Source: Dromiciops gliroides (Eukaryota; Chordata; Mammalia; Microbiotheria; Microbiotheriidae). Taken from it: DNA of 64,000 bases. The position numbers and the translations under genes were made by a program. Below the pieces are notes generated by a model. The model was not told the origin of the DNA and searched no databases. It saw only the letters and a list, made by a program, of their open reading frames with translations. Below are positions 11,120-25,300 of this stretch, in pieces. The DNA is taken from positions 622,909,791 through 622,973,790 of the forward strand of contig NC_057863.1 of NCBI RefSeq assembly GCF_019393635.1. Direction: 5' to 3'. How positions within the stretch are numbered: the stretch's first letter is position 1; each line of letters starts with the position of its first letter.

Positions 11120-14100
11120 TCAGATGGTCTGATAGTGCTGTCTTAGTCTTCCTTGGAGAAATTCATAGGTCAGGTTGTGCCTGGTAATGATCCCAACAAT
11201 CTGGAAAGGAGGCAAAAAAGACCAAAAGTCATGGTGAGGAACTCACAGGTAAGATGTGCAAACATGGCACCGGATCGCCCCTCCAGAATAATTTGGGGAA
11301 GATAAAGCTGCTGCCACTGTTAACCCTAATGCTGATTACAGCAGCACACACTCACTTTGCATTTTACAATTTCCAATGTCATGCATCCTCTCATGTGATC
11401 CCTAACCCGGAGACAATGAAATGCTTTTTTATATAATAACAATAACATCAGGCTAATGCACGTGCATAACCTACATCTCATTGCTTATTGTCTCCAGGAA
11501 GGGAAGGAGGGAGGGATAGAATCTGGAACTCAAAACTTAAAAAAAAAAACCAGCAAATGTTTAAAAATGGTTTTAAACATGTAATTGGGGGGGAAAGAAA
11601 AAATATTTAAAAAAAAGAAATACTCATTCCAGGAAAGGTCCAGTTTCTAGATAGAGAGATCAGAGAAAAACCTATACATCTTTTGGTCCCCCTAGTAGAT
11701 GTTTAATAAATGTTTATTGACTGAGTAGATTTCCAATAGCTCAACTGGTAGCCAGGAGTGATGAACATCCCCTGCCCTACATCGACCCAATTCTAGCTGG
11801 TTTTTACTACCTGCAGTTATATTCTGGACAGCTCCATTTCCCACCTTCTATCACCGAACCCATGTGAGCAGAGCTGCCAACCAACAGAATGCCTTGATAT
11901 TAAGAGATCATGCCCAATGGCCGGCCAGCAACAAGGACAGTTGGGTGCACCTCTGAGAAGTGCCAGAGCATCAGAGAGGGGATTCTCCCATTCAAATGGA
12001 TGTGCAGGCTAGGAGACAGTTGTGGGGCAAGGATTATAATCGAGAAGCAGTGTGGGCCAACAAAGAGTAAGTGACAAGCGAGCCTGAAAGAAGACAAGAT
12101 AAAAGGCCCAAAGTGTCCCTAGTCAATGGGGAACAAGATTTTCACTCGGGAAATGGCTCTTGTGGCCCCGACCTGGCTGCCGCTTGTGTGAAGCTGGGGA
12201 CGCCTGCTGGCCACATGTGGTAAGGTTGGTCGATGCAGGCTGCCCTAGGTGTTTCCGCTGGCTGTCCAGCAGAGAGCCCTTCCTGTCTCTTGCCCCTTTC
12301 CCTTCAATGCATCCTTCATACCTCAGTCTGACTGAGCTTCCATACAGAGAGGTCTGCTTAGGTCACTGATCTGATCACGAATCTCTAGTGGCTGCAGCTC
12401 GTGTCTGCAGCCTCATATCCCAGTGTCCCTGCACCCTCCTGCCCAACCATACCGTCCTCCTAGGCCCAGTGCCCTCCTACTGCTCCAGGGGTAAAACACA
12501 GGGGTCTGGGGCCATCCACAGCTCTGTATGCCCTGGCCCCTGGCCACCATCTCCCTCTCTGCCACCCTGTGCAGTCCAGCCTTTCCTCACACGTCCCAAC
12601 TCCAGGCCTCCCCTGTTTGCCCCCACGCCTTCCTCCTCCTCACTGCTGCCTCTCAGAACCCCTGGTTGGAGCACCCCCTCCAAATCAGGCCTTTCCTGAC
12701 CTGTCTCACTTCTCTTTCAACACAATTATCTTGTATCGATCTCGTATGGACTTATTTACGTACATGGTATTTCATTCTGTCTTTATGCTGTGTCTAGCAA
12801 AATGCCCAGGCTGCAGTAGAAGCTTAAACACTTGCTGACTTATGGGCCTCTCAATGCGCCTTCTAGTTTCCCACCTCCATGCTCATGCCCCTGCCTCTGC
12901 CTCCTTGGCCTTGTGAGTTCTGACCCCAAGGCCATACCCTGCAAGAAAGTCAGGAGTGACTGTTCAGCAAGTGAATGCCACGGACCATTGGTGGTGTCGC
13001 TGCTGTTACCCCAGGGAGGGTGCAGAGCACAGAACAGTCACAGGTCACAGGAATCAGTCCCATCTGTCCCCTGACCACAGGTATTCATTCCGTCCTATCA
13101 AAAACTCGAGGCTCAGGTGGCATGTCACATCGTGGAGAAAACTGCCAGAGCCCATGACTCGCCCATCAGTGCCATGAGGTCCTGTTTGTAACACAAGTTA
13201 ATCTGAGTGCCTGTGTGCGTCCCGAGTGCCCAGACCTCAGGGTCTGCCCTCTCAGCCTAATTTCTGCACAGGGAACAGTGGCCTCAGTGGCAGAGCCCAA
13301 GTTATGGACAGGCAGCTTTGAGCTGCTCTGATATTCTCTCGGCAATGGCCATGCCCTCACCCAGCGCTCCTGAACTCACATCCTGCTTTGTTATACACCC
13401 TCTAATGCACTTATCATGGATGACCATCGTAGATTACATTATCCTCCCCCCACAAAGACAGGGCCCACAACCATTCTGTATGTATCTTGTACGAAGGAAA
13501 GCTTCAATCCACGAGCTCCCTCTCCCTGGCTCAGAACACAGGAGTCATGAGGACTCACCTCTCCCACCGCGTTCACCACTGGCAAGTGTCTGAGGCCCAT
13601 TGTTCTAAATAGATTGAAGACTTGTGAGACGTGCGTATTGGGTGAGACTGTAAATGGTGATGGATTCATGTATGGGGTAACATCCTGAGGAACAAAAGTG
13701 TACACAGATTACCACAGGTACGTTCTGCTACTGGCCCCAAACGGAAAAAAGGCCCTAAAGTGTAGAGGAGACAAAGGGGGCTAGTCCTAGAATCCCAAAG
13801 CCCTGGGCTAGGGCCCAACCTTTAGCACATGTGAGTCCTGTGACCACCGATAAGTCACTTCACTTCTTAGCCTGCTAAGGACCTCTAAGGTGAAGCTGAT
13901 GTGTTTCAAGGCAGGGATGAAATCCCATATCTGGACCCCTCCCTCCAAACCAGGCACCAACACACCTAAGAGACCCCCCATCAAGAAGCAGTGCCCGAGA
14001 CCGACTCATTCTAGTTGAGTCCTCCCTCTGATGCCAATCTCGTCTCTCCTCCAAATCCCCCTCCTTGGGGGAGTCCTGAAGAGATGCCCTTTCTTACCAC

Positions 14101-17100
14101 AATCATCCTGGGGTTCAGCAGGGTCAAATCCAGGTCGTGGATGTCCGGATAGCGGGGATAATCCTCGGCCATCTCAGCATAAGAGAGCCGAGGCTGGCTG
14201 GCACTCTGCAGTTCAAAGCAGGACAGTGCTACATCAAACAACTCCCTCTAAAGAGGCTCACCCCACTGATGATGCCATATCTCACATTACTATGCCACAA
14301 CTCCATCCCACTAACTTGAGACATTGAAAAAAAGTCTTCCTCAGCACATCACTGTCAACTTCCAACATGGCTTCCATCCCATGACTCCCCGGCCAGAGAA
14401 CCTGGATGACTTGCAGTGCACGTCCATCTTGCTATGAAAGGTCCCGTGTTCCAATAAGGAGCATCTTACTCACCCAACCTATCTCTTACTACACTAGGTG
14501 GCAAGAGTACCTTGGGAAGGAGGCTGGCTTTGGAGGATGGCACTTGGGCTCGGGTCCTGGCTCTGTCATTTCCTAACCCTCTGATCTTACCACCCCCCCT
14601 TTCCTTGATGGGCCTTAGTTTCCTCATCTACAAAGTGGCATCGGGGGCGTGGGGGGGGGAGGGGAGACAAGCTGGGGCCGGGGGTCTCTAAGGCCCCACC
14701 CAGCTCCAAATCGATGCTCCTTCTCCTCCACACATACACGTGATGAAGTTCTAAACTAACAGTTACTCTGCATTGTGAGAGACATAAAAGCTAGGAATCT
14801 GGCCTGATATCATTAATGTGTGTCTCCCCACACCGACTCTGAAGCTCTGTGAGCTGAAGAGAAAAATCCTGGTGTGGACCTAGAGCCAGACCCCAGAAGC
14901 AAGAGATTGCGGAGCTGAGTCTGCAGGAGGAACCCTCGGGCCCTGCCTTCATACAATGCATACCAAGGGTTTCTGGAAGTGCTTACAGCAGGGCAATGTG
15001 CAGGAGGCCTTGGGGGAGCGGGGGAGGGAGTTACACTGACCAGCTCTCCATGCCCACTGGAGAAAAGCTCCCTACCAGAACACTGGGGCTTCTTTTGAAA
15101 AAGCTAATGTAAGGGAATCCCTTCATACTAGAAATCCAAGGGCAGACATTGTCATTAAAAAAGAAAAATCCCAACAGCACAAGCCCAGAGACCTCCAAGA
15201 AGACCCAAAGAGCACACCGGGAGGAAGTGTGGGCCTCAAAGCCCACACATCAAGGAAGGAACGTGATAAAACCCCAGTCACTGATGATCCACCTCTTCCC
15301 TCCTGGGGAGCGCACTCACATCCCCTCTCACCCCTATTTAACCATCAGAATGCCAGAATCCATTATGACTCACCGACTGACTTTCAGAATAACAAACCCC
15401 TCGGACCAGCAAAGTGACGAGTTGTGATCGAAGTATCAGGCCATGAAAGGTCAAAGGGCGGAAGCGTTCTTCCATGGTCCAGTCTTCACTGGGAGATTGG
15501 TCAGGGTAGAGGTTGGGGTAGGGCGTGTATCTGTTATACAAAAATCAAACAGTAAACACTTCGGGTTTACCCTAACCTCCAGAGAACCCAGCAGTCATTT
15601 CATAGCATCAGCAAAAAGGGAGCTTTCTATGTCCCTGAAGACAACTCGTCGCTTCATTTGCGAGAATAGGGATGAAGCCACCTGCAGAAAGAACAGCCGA
15701 GCAGCTGCCAGCAGATGGGGAAGACGGTCTGGCTCGTCGTCCCCCAGAGCCTGCTGGGAATCTCACCTCCTCTCCAGCATCTGCTGCAGGAGGTCCTCCT
15801 TCTCTGCTGGCTCCTCTGTGGCTATGTGCTCGTCGCACATGTTACGAAGCTCACTCGATGGGTAGGATTTCATGGACTGGCTCCTCTTGCGCTGCTCACC
15901 AGCCCTTGTGAGAATGCTGGATTTCTGGGAAGGGAAGGATTACACCCTGTCTCTCTTGGCCAAACCTCCACAGCACTCAGCTTTGGATGGGAACTCGGGT
16001 AGAAAGAGGCAGTCCTTTGGCATCACCAGAGAAGAAAGGGGGACCCTCCTGGTGGTGTCCTGGTGTGTGATTAAGGCTTAGAAAATCACCCCTGCAGACG
16101 TAGAGAGTGCTCACGGTAGTGAACAGATTACGAGTCATAAAGGTTGGCTTCGTTTATTTTCCTATGTGTAGACTTTCTGGGGGTAAAAGTTTTCAGATCC
16201 AATTTTGGGGGTGAAATAGTCATGATTTTATACTTCTTCTCCCATTGCTATAACAAAGTTTTCTTCTCTTCAGTGGGAGAGAGATTTCATGCCAATGAAA
16301 TCACAGATTGCTGAAGTACACAGACATATACAGCATACAACTTCCAAAAGCAGTTTGAGGGACAAGTGGCCCAATTTTTCTCTTCCCTTTTCCTAACACA
16401 AACCTGTTCTTCTTACCTTGAATTTTATGTTGTTACTGATCAGCTGGTTTCCTTTCATGAACTCCTTCTCATTGCCCCGATTCTCCGTCACCACAGGGAA
16501 TGCGTGGTGGACTGTGGTTCGAAGGATGCTGACCAAAGACTGGATGCGAGTATGTGGGTACACGTACGTCAGGTTAGGCTCCATGATGTCGCTAGCTCTC
16601 AGCCTGGGAAGGTATAGACATGCAACCTCATTAGAGAGGCTGCATTTCTAAAAGGAGACTGAGCCTTACAGGGCACTAAACAACTTCCCACCAGGGTTAA
16701 TTTCAACATTCATTAGGGTCATCTTGTAGATGACCCTGAGCCTCGATTCTTCTTTTGTTAAAAATCTCACTGATACATCATCTCTCCCAGCTCCATGTAT
16801 GGCTATCTGCCGGAGCTGTCCTAAACATAAGTTTATGGGCTGGATTACCAGTCTGCTACACAGTCTTCTTGCTAGCAATGCAGCATTTTAATATGCATAT
16901 GTGCAAATTCTGTAAAATGGACTGGTTTTATCTGCATGCACATCATGTAATCAAAGTTAAAAACTAGTTGTTCCCCTAGACAGAAAGCCCCCAAATGCTG
17001 TTTCATAAACGGTTTTCTGAACTTTGTACAATACTTTGATAGACTTTTGATGACTGAAAACAAATTCCTAAACTCTGACAAGCTGGCCACTAATTTCTGT

Positions 17101-19279
17101 AGTTGAAATGTTTTTTTGTGTGTGTTTATAAACTAAGTTAGACTTCCTCCTGTCAATAACCCCTCCAGGCCATGGTCCTAGGAATAGGGTCTCTCAATCA
17201 CAGAAGATGAAGTTTTATAACTTTTGTTTCTTACCACTTTCCTTCCTCTAAAGAACAGAACAATTCACAGTTCCATCAGCTAACAGTATATTTTGTTTCT
17301 CCATAGGCCCAGCAAAATGGAATTTTACCATTTTTAGTTCTTTGCCAACTTAAGGGGAAAAAGATGGTCATTCAAAATTGTCTTAATTTTAATTTCTCTG
17401 ATTATAAGCAAAGTTTGAACAATTTTTTAGCTTGCTGAATTTCCTTTTTTAAGAGCTGCCTATCATATTATTTGTCCACTTATCTATTGGCAAGGGATGT
17501 TATTCTTATAAATTTCTGTCAATTCCTCCTTGGTTCTAAATGTCAGATTTTCATCAGACATATTTAAGGAAAACATTTTCCCAATCTTTTTCTTTCCCTT
17601 TTATTCTGGAAGCATTGTTTTTTGTTGGGCATAGATTTCATTACTTTGTTTCCTGTAACTTCTCCTATTTATTCAATATTCTCTTCTCCACAACTAGTAC
17701 AGATAAAATCATTTCACCTTATAATTTATTTACTTTTTTGATGTGTCTAAAAGAGTCACCATTTTAAACTAAGGATACATCAAGTCTGAACAATCACGGC
17801 TGGGAAATTTTTGGTGTTGCTACACAAACCTAAGAATACACTGGGCTATCAAAGTTTCTGTGCTGTCTTTGTAATTATGCTTTCTTTCTTTCTTTCTTTC
17901 TTTTTTTTGCAGGGCAATGAGGGTTAAGTGACTTGCCCAGGGTCACACAGCTAGTAAATGTCAAGTGTCTAAGGTCAGATTTGAACTCAGGTCCTTCTGA
18001 CTCCAGGGCTAGTGCTTTATCCACTGAGTCACCTAGCTATCCCCTAATTAAGCTTTTTTTTTTTAAACAACTTATTTTCCTATTCCATTTTCAGGATGTT
18101 CTAAACCCACAAGTCTTTCCCATATGCCCAGATGTTACTCCATCCTCAACCCTTTGATCTGAGGAATTTTCTACTCAAAAACTTTGGGATAAGATAGAAA
18201 CATCAGCTCACTTATCCATTTCCACTTCTGTCTCCCACTCAAGAAGCGGCACCCCTCGCAGTCCTATATGTATGTCGTAAATGCCTTTGTTGAAGAAGTC
18301 CCCAGTCCACTTGGCCACCTGCAACACAAAACAAGGACTAGAGAGAATCCAGGCAGAAAGTAAACTAACCCCTTAACTAGGAAGAGGAGAGGAGGTATTT
18401 ACCATCAAGGTGATCATAATGGGAAGCCCGTAAGTGATCTCATTGGTGGACTCTATCAGGATGACTGTAAGGCTGATGGTCATTCGGACTACACCACCCA
18501 AGAAAGCTGCAGCACCAATCAAGGCAAAGGTCCCTGAATAGATGTGGCCCAGTCCAATGTAGCTGGTTAGGAATGAGGTCAGACACATGAATTAGGACTG
18601 TGTGGTTGCTGGGGCAGGGAGCAGGGGAAGATATACATTCTATTCTCTAACACATCCATGCACATGCACGTGCATGCACGTGCACACAGAGCACCTTTTC
18701 AGAACGTTGGCCACTAAGCGTCCAAAAGCAGCTCCACAGAGCAGGGAGGGCACGAAGAGGCCACTTGGAACCGACATGCCATAGGTCCAACAGGAGAGTG
18801 AGAAGTAGAGAATAAAGAACAAGGCCAGCGTGATGGGGCTGAAAGTGCCTGTAAGACAAAAGAGCAAGCGCTGCCTCCTCTCGGTATCTCAAGGACCTTA
18901 TTCTGGGCAGTTCACAAGTCGTGCCTCTCCCATGGAGCAGCCCAGCTTGGTACAGGCTCTTCAGCCTGGGGTGGGGGTGAATGATGGGCTGGCCCTGGAC
19001 ACTCACCATCCTGGTGAAAGAGCTGCAGGATGGCAGATTCTTGGGGATTGAAGAATAGTGTCGCCATATCATTGTAGGTCTCATTGGGGCAAAAGAAAGT
19101 TTTGATGCTCGAGTTCACGTCTTCTGAAGTAACCTGATGTGGTAAAAACCGGAAGTTTTAGCTGGATCATGTGAGAGTTGAGCGCATGCTACTGAAGCGG
19201 CTTTTGAAGGACCTCCCTTTTGGGGAGGAGTCTGCAACGAACTTCCAGCAGCCAGCTTAAAACTGAGGGAGGAACGGAA

Positions 19280-19322
<43 letters not shown>

Positions 19323-22300
19323 CTTTTCAGCTTAGCCATGGCGGTGCACACGTTTGGTGTTCGGCTCTGGTTCTCCGCCTGGCGGGCAGTTTGGGATTTG
19401 GTGAGTTTTATAAAGGAATATAGACTAAGCTTAGATCTAACTAAGATTATTCATTTATATTTCTACTTTCCTATTTCCCTAACTGGTATCACCTTTTGTG
19501 ATTTAATTAATTCCCAAGCAATAAAAACTAATCCCCCAGGGGCAGCTAGATGGCGCAGTGGTTAAAGCACTGGCCCTGGATTCAGGAGGACCTGAGTTCA
19601 AATCCGGCCTCAGACACTTGATACTTACTAGCTGTGTGACCCTGGGCAAGTCACTTAACCCCCATTGCCTGCAAAAAAACAAACAAAAACTAATCCCTCA
19701 CTGATTAAAGCTCAGAGGCTTTTTTTTCTTAGTGGTCTGGGAGATATATAAGGGAAAAGTTAAAAGAGGGAGTTTAATGCTCATATATCCAATTTTAAAT
19801 CTCACACTGATGATGGGGAACCAAAAAGATGTTGGATGGCCAAGTGGCAGAGGCACACCCTGGGAGCTCTCACTACATAAGAGGTGGGCTGCAAAACGTA
19901 GAGCCAGGTGCTCAAAAGCAAGCAATCCCAACACTGAAGTCAAAGCTGTCTTCCTTATGGAGCTGGGAAAGATGAGCAATAAAAAGAACCCAGGCTCTCT
20001 GTACCCATATGCTCCCAGGGCGTGCACTGGCTCAAACATCCCGTTGTTTTGGTGGGTTCATCTTTCGGTGGCCCACAACCAACCCTATGTATTAAGGTAT
20101 TAAGGAGTGACAGAAGGCTGTATGGGAAAGAGGAGGGGGCTCAGATCTGTAGGGGAAGGGGCTGGGGCACATTTTGACCCAAAGGAGCTACTTTAGGTCC
20201 AGGGAAGAAGCTTCTGCCCCACTGCTACTAAGAAATACCAGGGGGGCAGCTAGATGGCGCAGTGGTTAAAGCGCTGGCCCTGGATTCAGAAGGACCTGAG
20301 TTCAAATCCGGCCTCAGACACTTGACACTTACTAGCTGTGTGACCCTAGGCAAGTCACTTAACCCCCATTGCCCCGCGCAAAAAAAAAAAAGAAATACCA
20401 GGGGTCCAAACTGTCCTGCCCATGCTCCCATCTTCTACTTACAGCTTTTGAAAATCCAACTTGGTGGTTCCTGGTGCCTTCACGTTGCTCTTTTTAATCA
20501 GCACCCTAGCACCCTTTCTCTCCTCACTGGGATTCGTTCTCTGCCTTCAAGCTCCCTTTCTCTCTCCCTCCTTTCCTCTCTCTTGACTTTCCTGAGTTGA
20601 CTTCCTCCCTACAGAACTTTAACCAATGGGAACTTACCTGTCGTTCCCTGGGACAGGGGAAAAAGTCTGAAATCTGCTCTCTCTCCAGCGTATGTTCCCT
20701 TTCCCTTCACTATCACAAGCTCTCACCTACCCCTAGAGTTCCCATTATTTCCACCCCAACAATCAGTTCCTCCCTGAATAGTGTTCTGATGCATTCCAGC
20801 TGCTTACTGGGGGGGAATCACAGAGCTACACTGAAGAGACTGACAGAAAAAGGGTCCTGGAGGTCTTATGTGACCTTCCAGTCACTTCCAAGGGCTAGCA
20901 GGGTAGAGAGGGAGGGAGTAGGAAGCAGATTCATGAAGGTGGGGCTAGGACTCCACCATTTTCCATAAAGAGTGGCATCACCATATACCTACTGGCCAAA
21001 GACTTGATTGTTAAACCAGGCTGACAGAGGATTAAGAACAAAACGTGAGGGAATCTACCTCCTCAGGGATGAGTCCTAGACATCATGGGGCATATCAAGG
21101 ACACCACGGAGATGCGATTAGGCTGAACCACGATGAGAGAGATAAACCCATTACATGCAGAATTGGGCATTCGTCTTTCAGAGTGGGAGGGAGAACACCT
21201 CTGAGATACAAACATCAAAAGCTCTGGGGCCCTTGACTGGAAAGCTCAATAGGCTAAGCTGGGCCTCAAGGGAGAAGCAGAAGAAAGCCCCTCACCTGGG
21301 TGGGTGCTGCTGTAGGCTTGTCTGGGATACAAAGGGGCCTGCACCATTTAGTTCTCTTCCATCTCGGGTATCCAACCCAATTCACAAGGAAAAAAAAAGC
21401 AGATGAGGATTCTGGGCATGCACTCTCTAATAAGGGTTACAACTGGCTGAGGCTTCCTGCAAGGCTCTCTACCTAAGCCTGAGAGCTCGTCTTAGTTCTA
21501 GGCAAAGGCATGGGAGACACTTGCGAATTCTGCCCCTAAGGACATATGGGGAGCTTGTGGCGAGGGACAGCATGTACCTGTGGCTGGAACGAGTCATTCC
21601 CACTCTGACTAGCAGAGGAGATCTGCCGGCACTCTCCCAAAATCATGGAAGCAACAAATACCACCACCGTGGTCATCAGGGACACCAACAGGCTTTCCAA
21701 GACTCTGTGACAAAACACAAATCAGATCCTGGTTTAAAACAGACCTCTTAAAAAAGTCCTGTCTCAGAAAATCCTTCTCTAGTAAAACTCCCCCACCCCC
21801 TCCCCTCCATTTCCAACAGCCCCAGTTCTGGCACCTGCTTCCTGTGCTCAGACCGTGGGGAAGGGCAGTGGGCAGCAGTTCATCAGCCACACACACTAAC
21901 GGAGACTGATGCCCAGATCTTAGGAATGCAGGGCTAGGCCTTTACACCCCAAGGTGGGAGAGCCCTGCAGAACCCAAATGACATGCTGACCTCTCCTAAG
22001 CTCCCATGTCACGAGTCCAGAGATATAGTTACTGAAAGATCAGATCCTCTGATGTAAGTCAAGCTGCCAACTTGGGCTTTGTTCTGTTGTCTGACACCCC
22101 AGGATGGCTGGTCCTGTGGCTGAGGCTGTTCAGACTGGACTTTACATCTGGGGCATGCAGCCCCCAACTGGGGGCACCAAGGACACGTTCCCAGGAGCCC
22201 CCATCCCTCTCCACGTTTGGCTCCACTCTCTCCTATGAAGTTAAACGAGCTGCACCAGTCAGGGAGGAGAAGGCAGCAGCACAGATACCTGACAAGCTTA

Positions 22301-25300
22301 GGTTTCGGGTGCACGTTTCGCATACGGTACTTTGCAAGCCTCTTGTTCAGACAGTTGAATGTGGCTCCAAGGAGGCCCCCAATGACCCCCATCACGATGA
22401 AGAAACCCAAATCCACAGCTGTCCAGAGGTGACATTTTTTATCAGAGTCAGAGCACTGAGAGAAGAAGGGAGAGAGAGGGAGGGAGAGAAAACCAGCGTG
22501 CAGTGAGCACAAAGGAGAACAGAACAGAGGAAGACAGCCAAGAGCAGAGGCAAGCACACACCCTTCTAAGAGAGCCAACAAGCTGTGAGGAAGCTATGGC
22601 CCACACCAGACAGACACCCACCACCCCAGGAGCTTCTGGCAGCCCCCCCAGAGGGGCCCGCCTTCGGCTCACCTTGCTTCCCCTCCCCGAGTGAGAGGGA
22701 CACAGCCACCACCAGCCTGGGCCCCCACCCCCACCCCGGGACCTTCTGCTGAGCCAGTGTATGCTGCCATCTGACAGTACCACACCACCACCACACCACC
22801 ACTGCCTCCTCTTGCCTGTGGAGGGCCTCTCTCTCCTGGACCACTCCTCATGCCCAATAATCACAGGTGCCCCTCAGGGCACCACCTGGGCCATCTTCTC
22901 TTCTCTCTCTAGCCTACTTCACCTGCCCCTCTCATGAGCTCCCATCGCGATGCTGATGATTCTCAGCTCTCTGCTGACCTCCAGCCTCGGATCTCCCATC
23001 TCCACCTTCCTACTGGACACATCTAGAAGTCGAGGTCCCCCACATCTTCCCAAACCTCCCCTCTCCTCATTTACTTGTGACTGTGGAGGGCACCGCCATT
23101 GGGCTCCTAGCCTGGGGTCATCCTTGATTCCTCCCTCCCTCTCACTCCCCATATCCACTTTCTTGTCCAGGACTGTCAATTCCACCTTTGTAACATCTTT
23201 CCCATAGGCCCCGTCTCTTTGGATGTTGCCACTATTCTGGTAAAATCTTCATCTGCTCACAGGGGGCCTATGAACAGTTGTTCTGTCCTCCTCTGGGCTT
23301 CCCTGCCTTCCTTCCCCTTCCCCCTTCCCCAAGAAGCCTTTTCTCACCCGCCTTCATTCTAGTGTCTCCTCCCTATTGATCATTTACAATTTTTCTTGTA
23401 TGCAGTTTGTTGCACACAGTTGTTTGCAGGGGTCTCCCCCACTGGGCTAGGAGCTGCTTGAGGGCAGGGCCTGGCTGCCCCCTTTCTTTGTATTTCTAGC
23501 ACTTAGTACAGTGCCGGGCATACAGCCCTGGCCTGCCTGGGGGAGGGGGACCACTTCTTGCTCCCCAAGGCTGCATCCAGACTCCCCACCTCTACCACAA
23601 TCGCTGAGTAACGTCTCCTCCGAAATTCCTTCAATCAAAAACCATCACCCAATGTAGATGCTGGCAATCATCCCCTACCGACCCTCAGGGCAGCCTTCTC
23701 CTCCTCCCTAAATGACTCTAGTGCCTAACTTGGACCACCCACCAGCTCCCCACTTCCCCTTTCTCTTATTTCATCCCGGTCTCTGAGGACTCTACCCTTC
23801 CTACTCCCTTACACCTCCTGACTTGGTTCTTCCTTTTTAGCTGTGACCATGAATCCTTCCGTGCTTCCCTTCTTCCCAGGCCACACACTCTTCCTTCTCG
23901 ATTTCAATCCACTGACGAAACAGTGAAAACTCTACGCTACTGCCTGTCTGAACCTCTTACTGCTTTGTCTTATTGCTGATTGAGCCTTGCCAACCCCCAG
24001 CCCCAGACTCCTCCAACTGTCAGCATCTTTTGTTCCTATTCAAAGGTGCTGCTGAACAGAGCCTGGGACATCATGAAAACTAAGCTGATTAGGTCCACTA
24101 GGAATTTCCATTCAGCTCAAATTGGCCCTCCCTGTGGCAAGGCTATCCGTCTACTTCTCGCTAAGATCTCTATCCCACTCTCTCCTCTTCCACACTCCGG
24201 TGCCTCCCCCCCCCTAAGCTAAGGACTCGCCAAAGAACCGGGCCATTGGCCAAGGGCTCTTTCCTTCCATCTTCCCTGGTGAAGAGGTGGGACTTTATGT
24301 GCCATGGCCAAGCCTTCTATGCACACCCTCGGTCTTCCTCCTCCCATCTACACTAGGTGCCTTCACGAGCTTCTAAACCTCTGCAAGAGGGCATCTGATC
24401 TCATCCTTCCATCGAACCTGCCCTCTCCTGAGTTACCAATGACCTCCTGACTGCCTTTTCCCAGCCTTCATGGCCTGGAATCTCTGCACGGCTTGCCTCT
24501 GTTCACGGCCGTTTCCACTTAGAGGCCCCTTTCCTCTCTCTGCTTTCATCACCCCACTCTCCCGGCTCTCCTCCTCCCTGTCTGACCCCTCCTTTTCAGT
24601 TTCCTTTGCTGAGTCCTCATCAACGCCACTCCCACTACCTGCGCGTGCTCCCCAAGGCTCTGTGCTGGACTCTCTTCTCTCCGCCATCTCACTCCGTGAT
24701 CTCATCATCTCCCAAGGGGTCAATTACAATCTCTAGGTGGATGACTTCTAGGGTACCACATCTGGCCCAAGTCTCTCCCCTCAGTGCCAGTCCCACGTGA
24801 CCAGGCGCCAAGGGGACATCATGGAGGTGTCTCAAACTCAACATGTCCAAAACAGAACTCGTTACTTTCCCCCTAAACTCTCTGCTCCTCTGGATTCCCC
24901 TAGTGAGTCCCAGTCACCCAGGCCGACAATCCCAATGTCATTTGGGATTCCATGGTCTCACTCCCCCGCACACTCATTCAGTCACCAAGTCTTGTCTTTT
25001 TTGCCCTCAGAGTCTCTGGTGTACGGCCCTCATCACCTCTCACCTGAACTACTGACAAGTCTTCTACTTCATTTCCTTGCCTCCAGTCTGTCTTCCCTCC
25101 AATCCAGCTGACAAAGCATAGGTCTGACCACGTTACCCCCCTCCTCAATCAACTCCTGTGGCTGCCGATGACCTGCGGTACCAACTACAAAGTCCTTTGT
25201 TTAGCATATAAAGCTCTTTGCCGCTGGCTCCTTCCTACTGTCCAGTCTTCTGACATTCACTCCCTTCCAGACTCTACAATCGTATCCTAAAGACCTACTT

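Larger units (their letters stand above)
19138..19806 (+). mobile_element. Solo LTR of an endogenous retrovirus, abutting CLCN6 exon 14
   Basis: The element starts TGTGG and ends CTCACA, so it has TGTG...CACA ends, and is bracketed by the 4-bp repeat ctga (19134-19137 and 19807-19810). It carries a polyadenylation signal near 19519 and a short U5-like end. Four-base duplications suit a class I (gammaretrovirus-like) ERV; the family name is not known to me. A TC run and a younger SINE lie inside it, so it is older than that SINE. No internal region remains. It is antisense to CLCN6, as intronic LTRs usually are. Its left duplication coincides with the last four intron bases of CLCN6. Confidence 0.7.

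Noticed and set aside
22009-22581. 190-codon minus-strand frame as one exon
   Set aside because: Only 22289-22455 is CLCN6 exon 12; the flanks are intron read-through, shown by the GT and AG borders and the family alignment.
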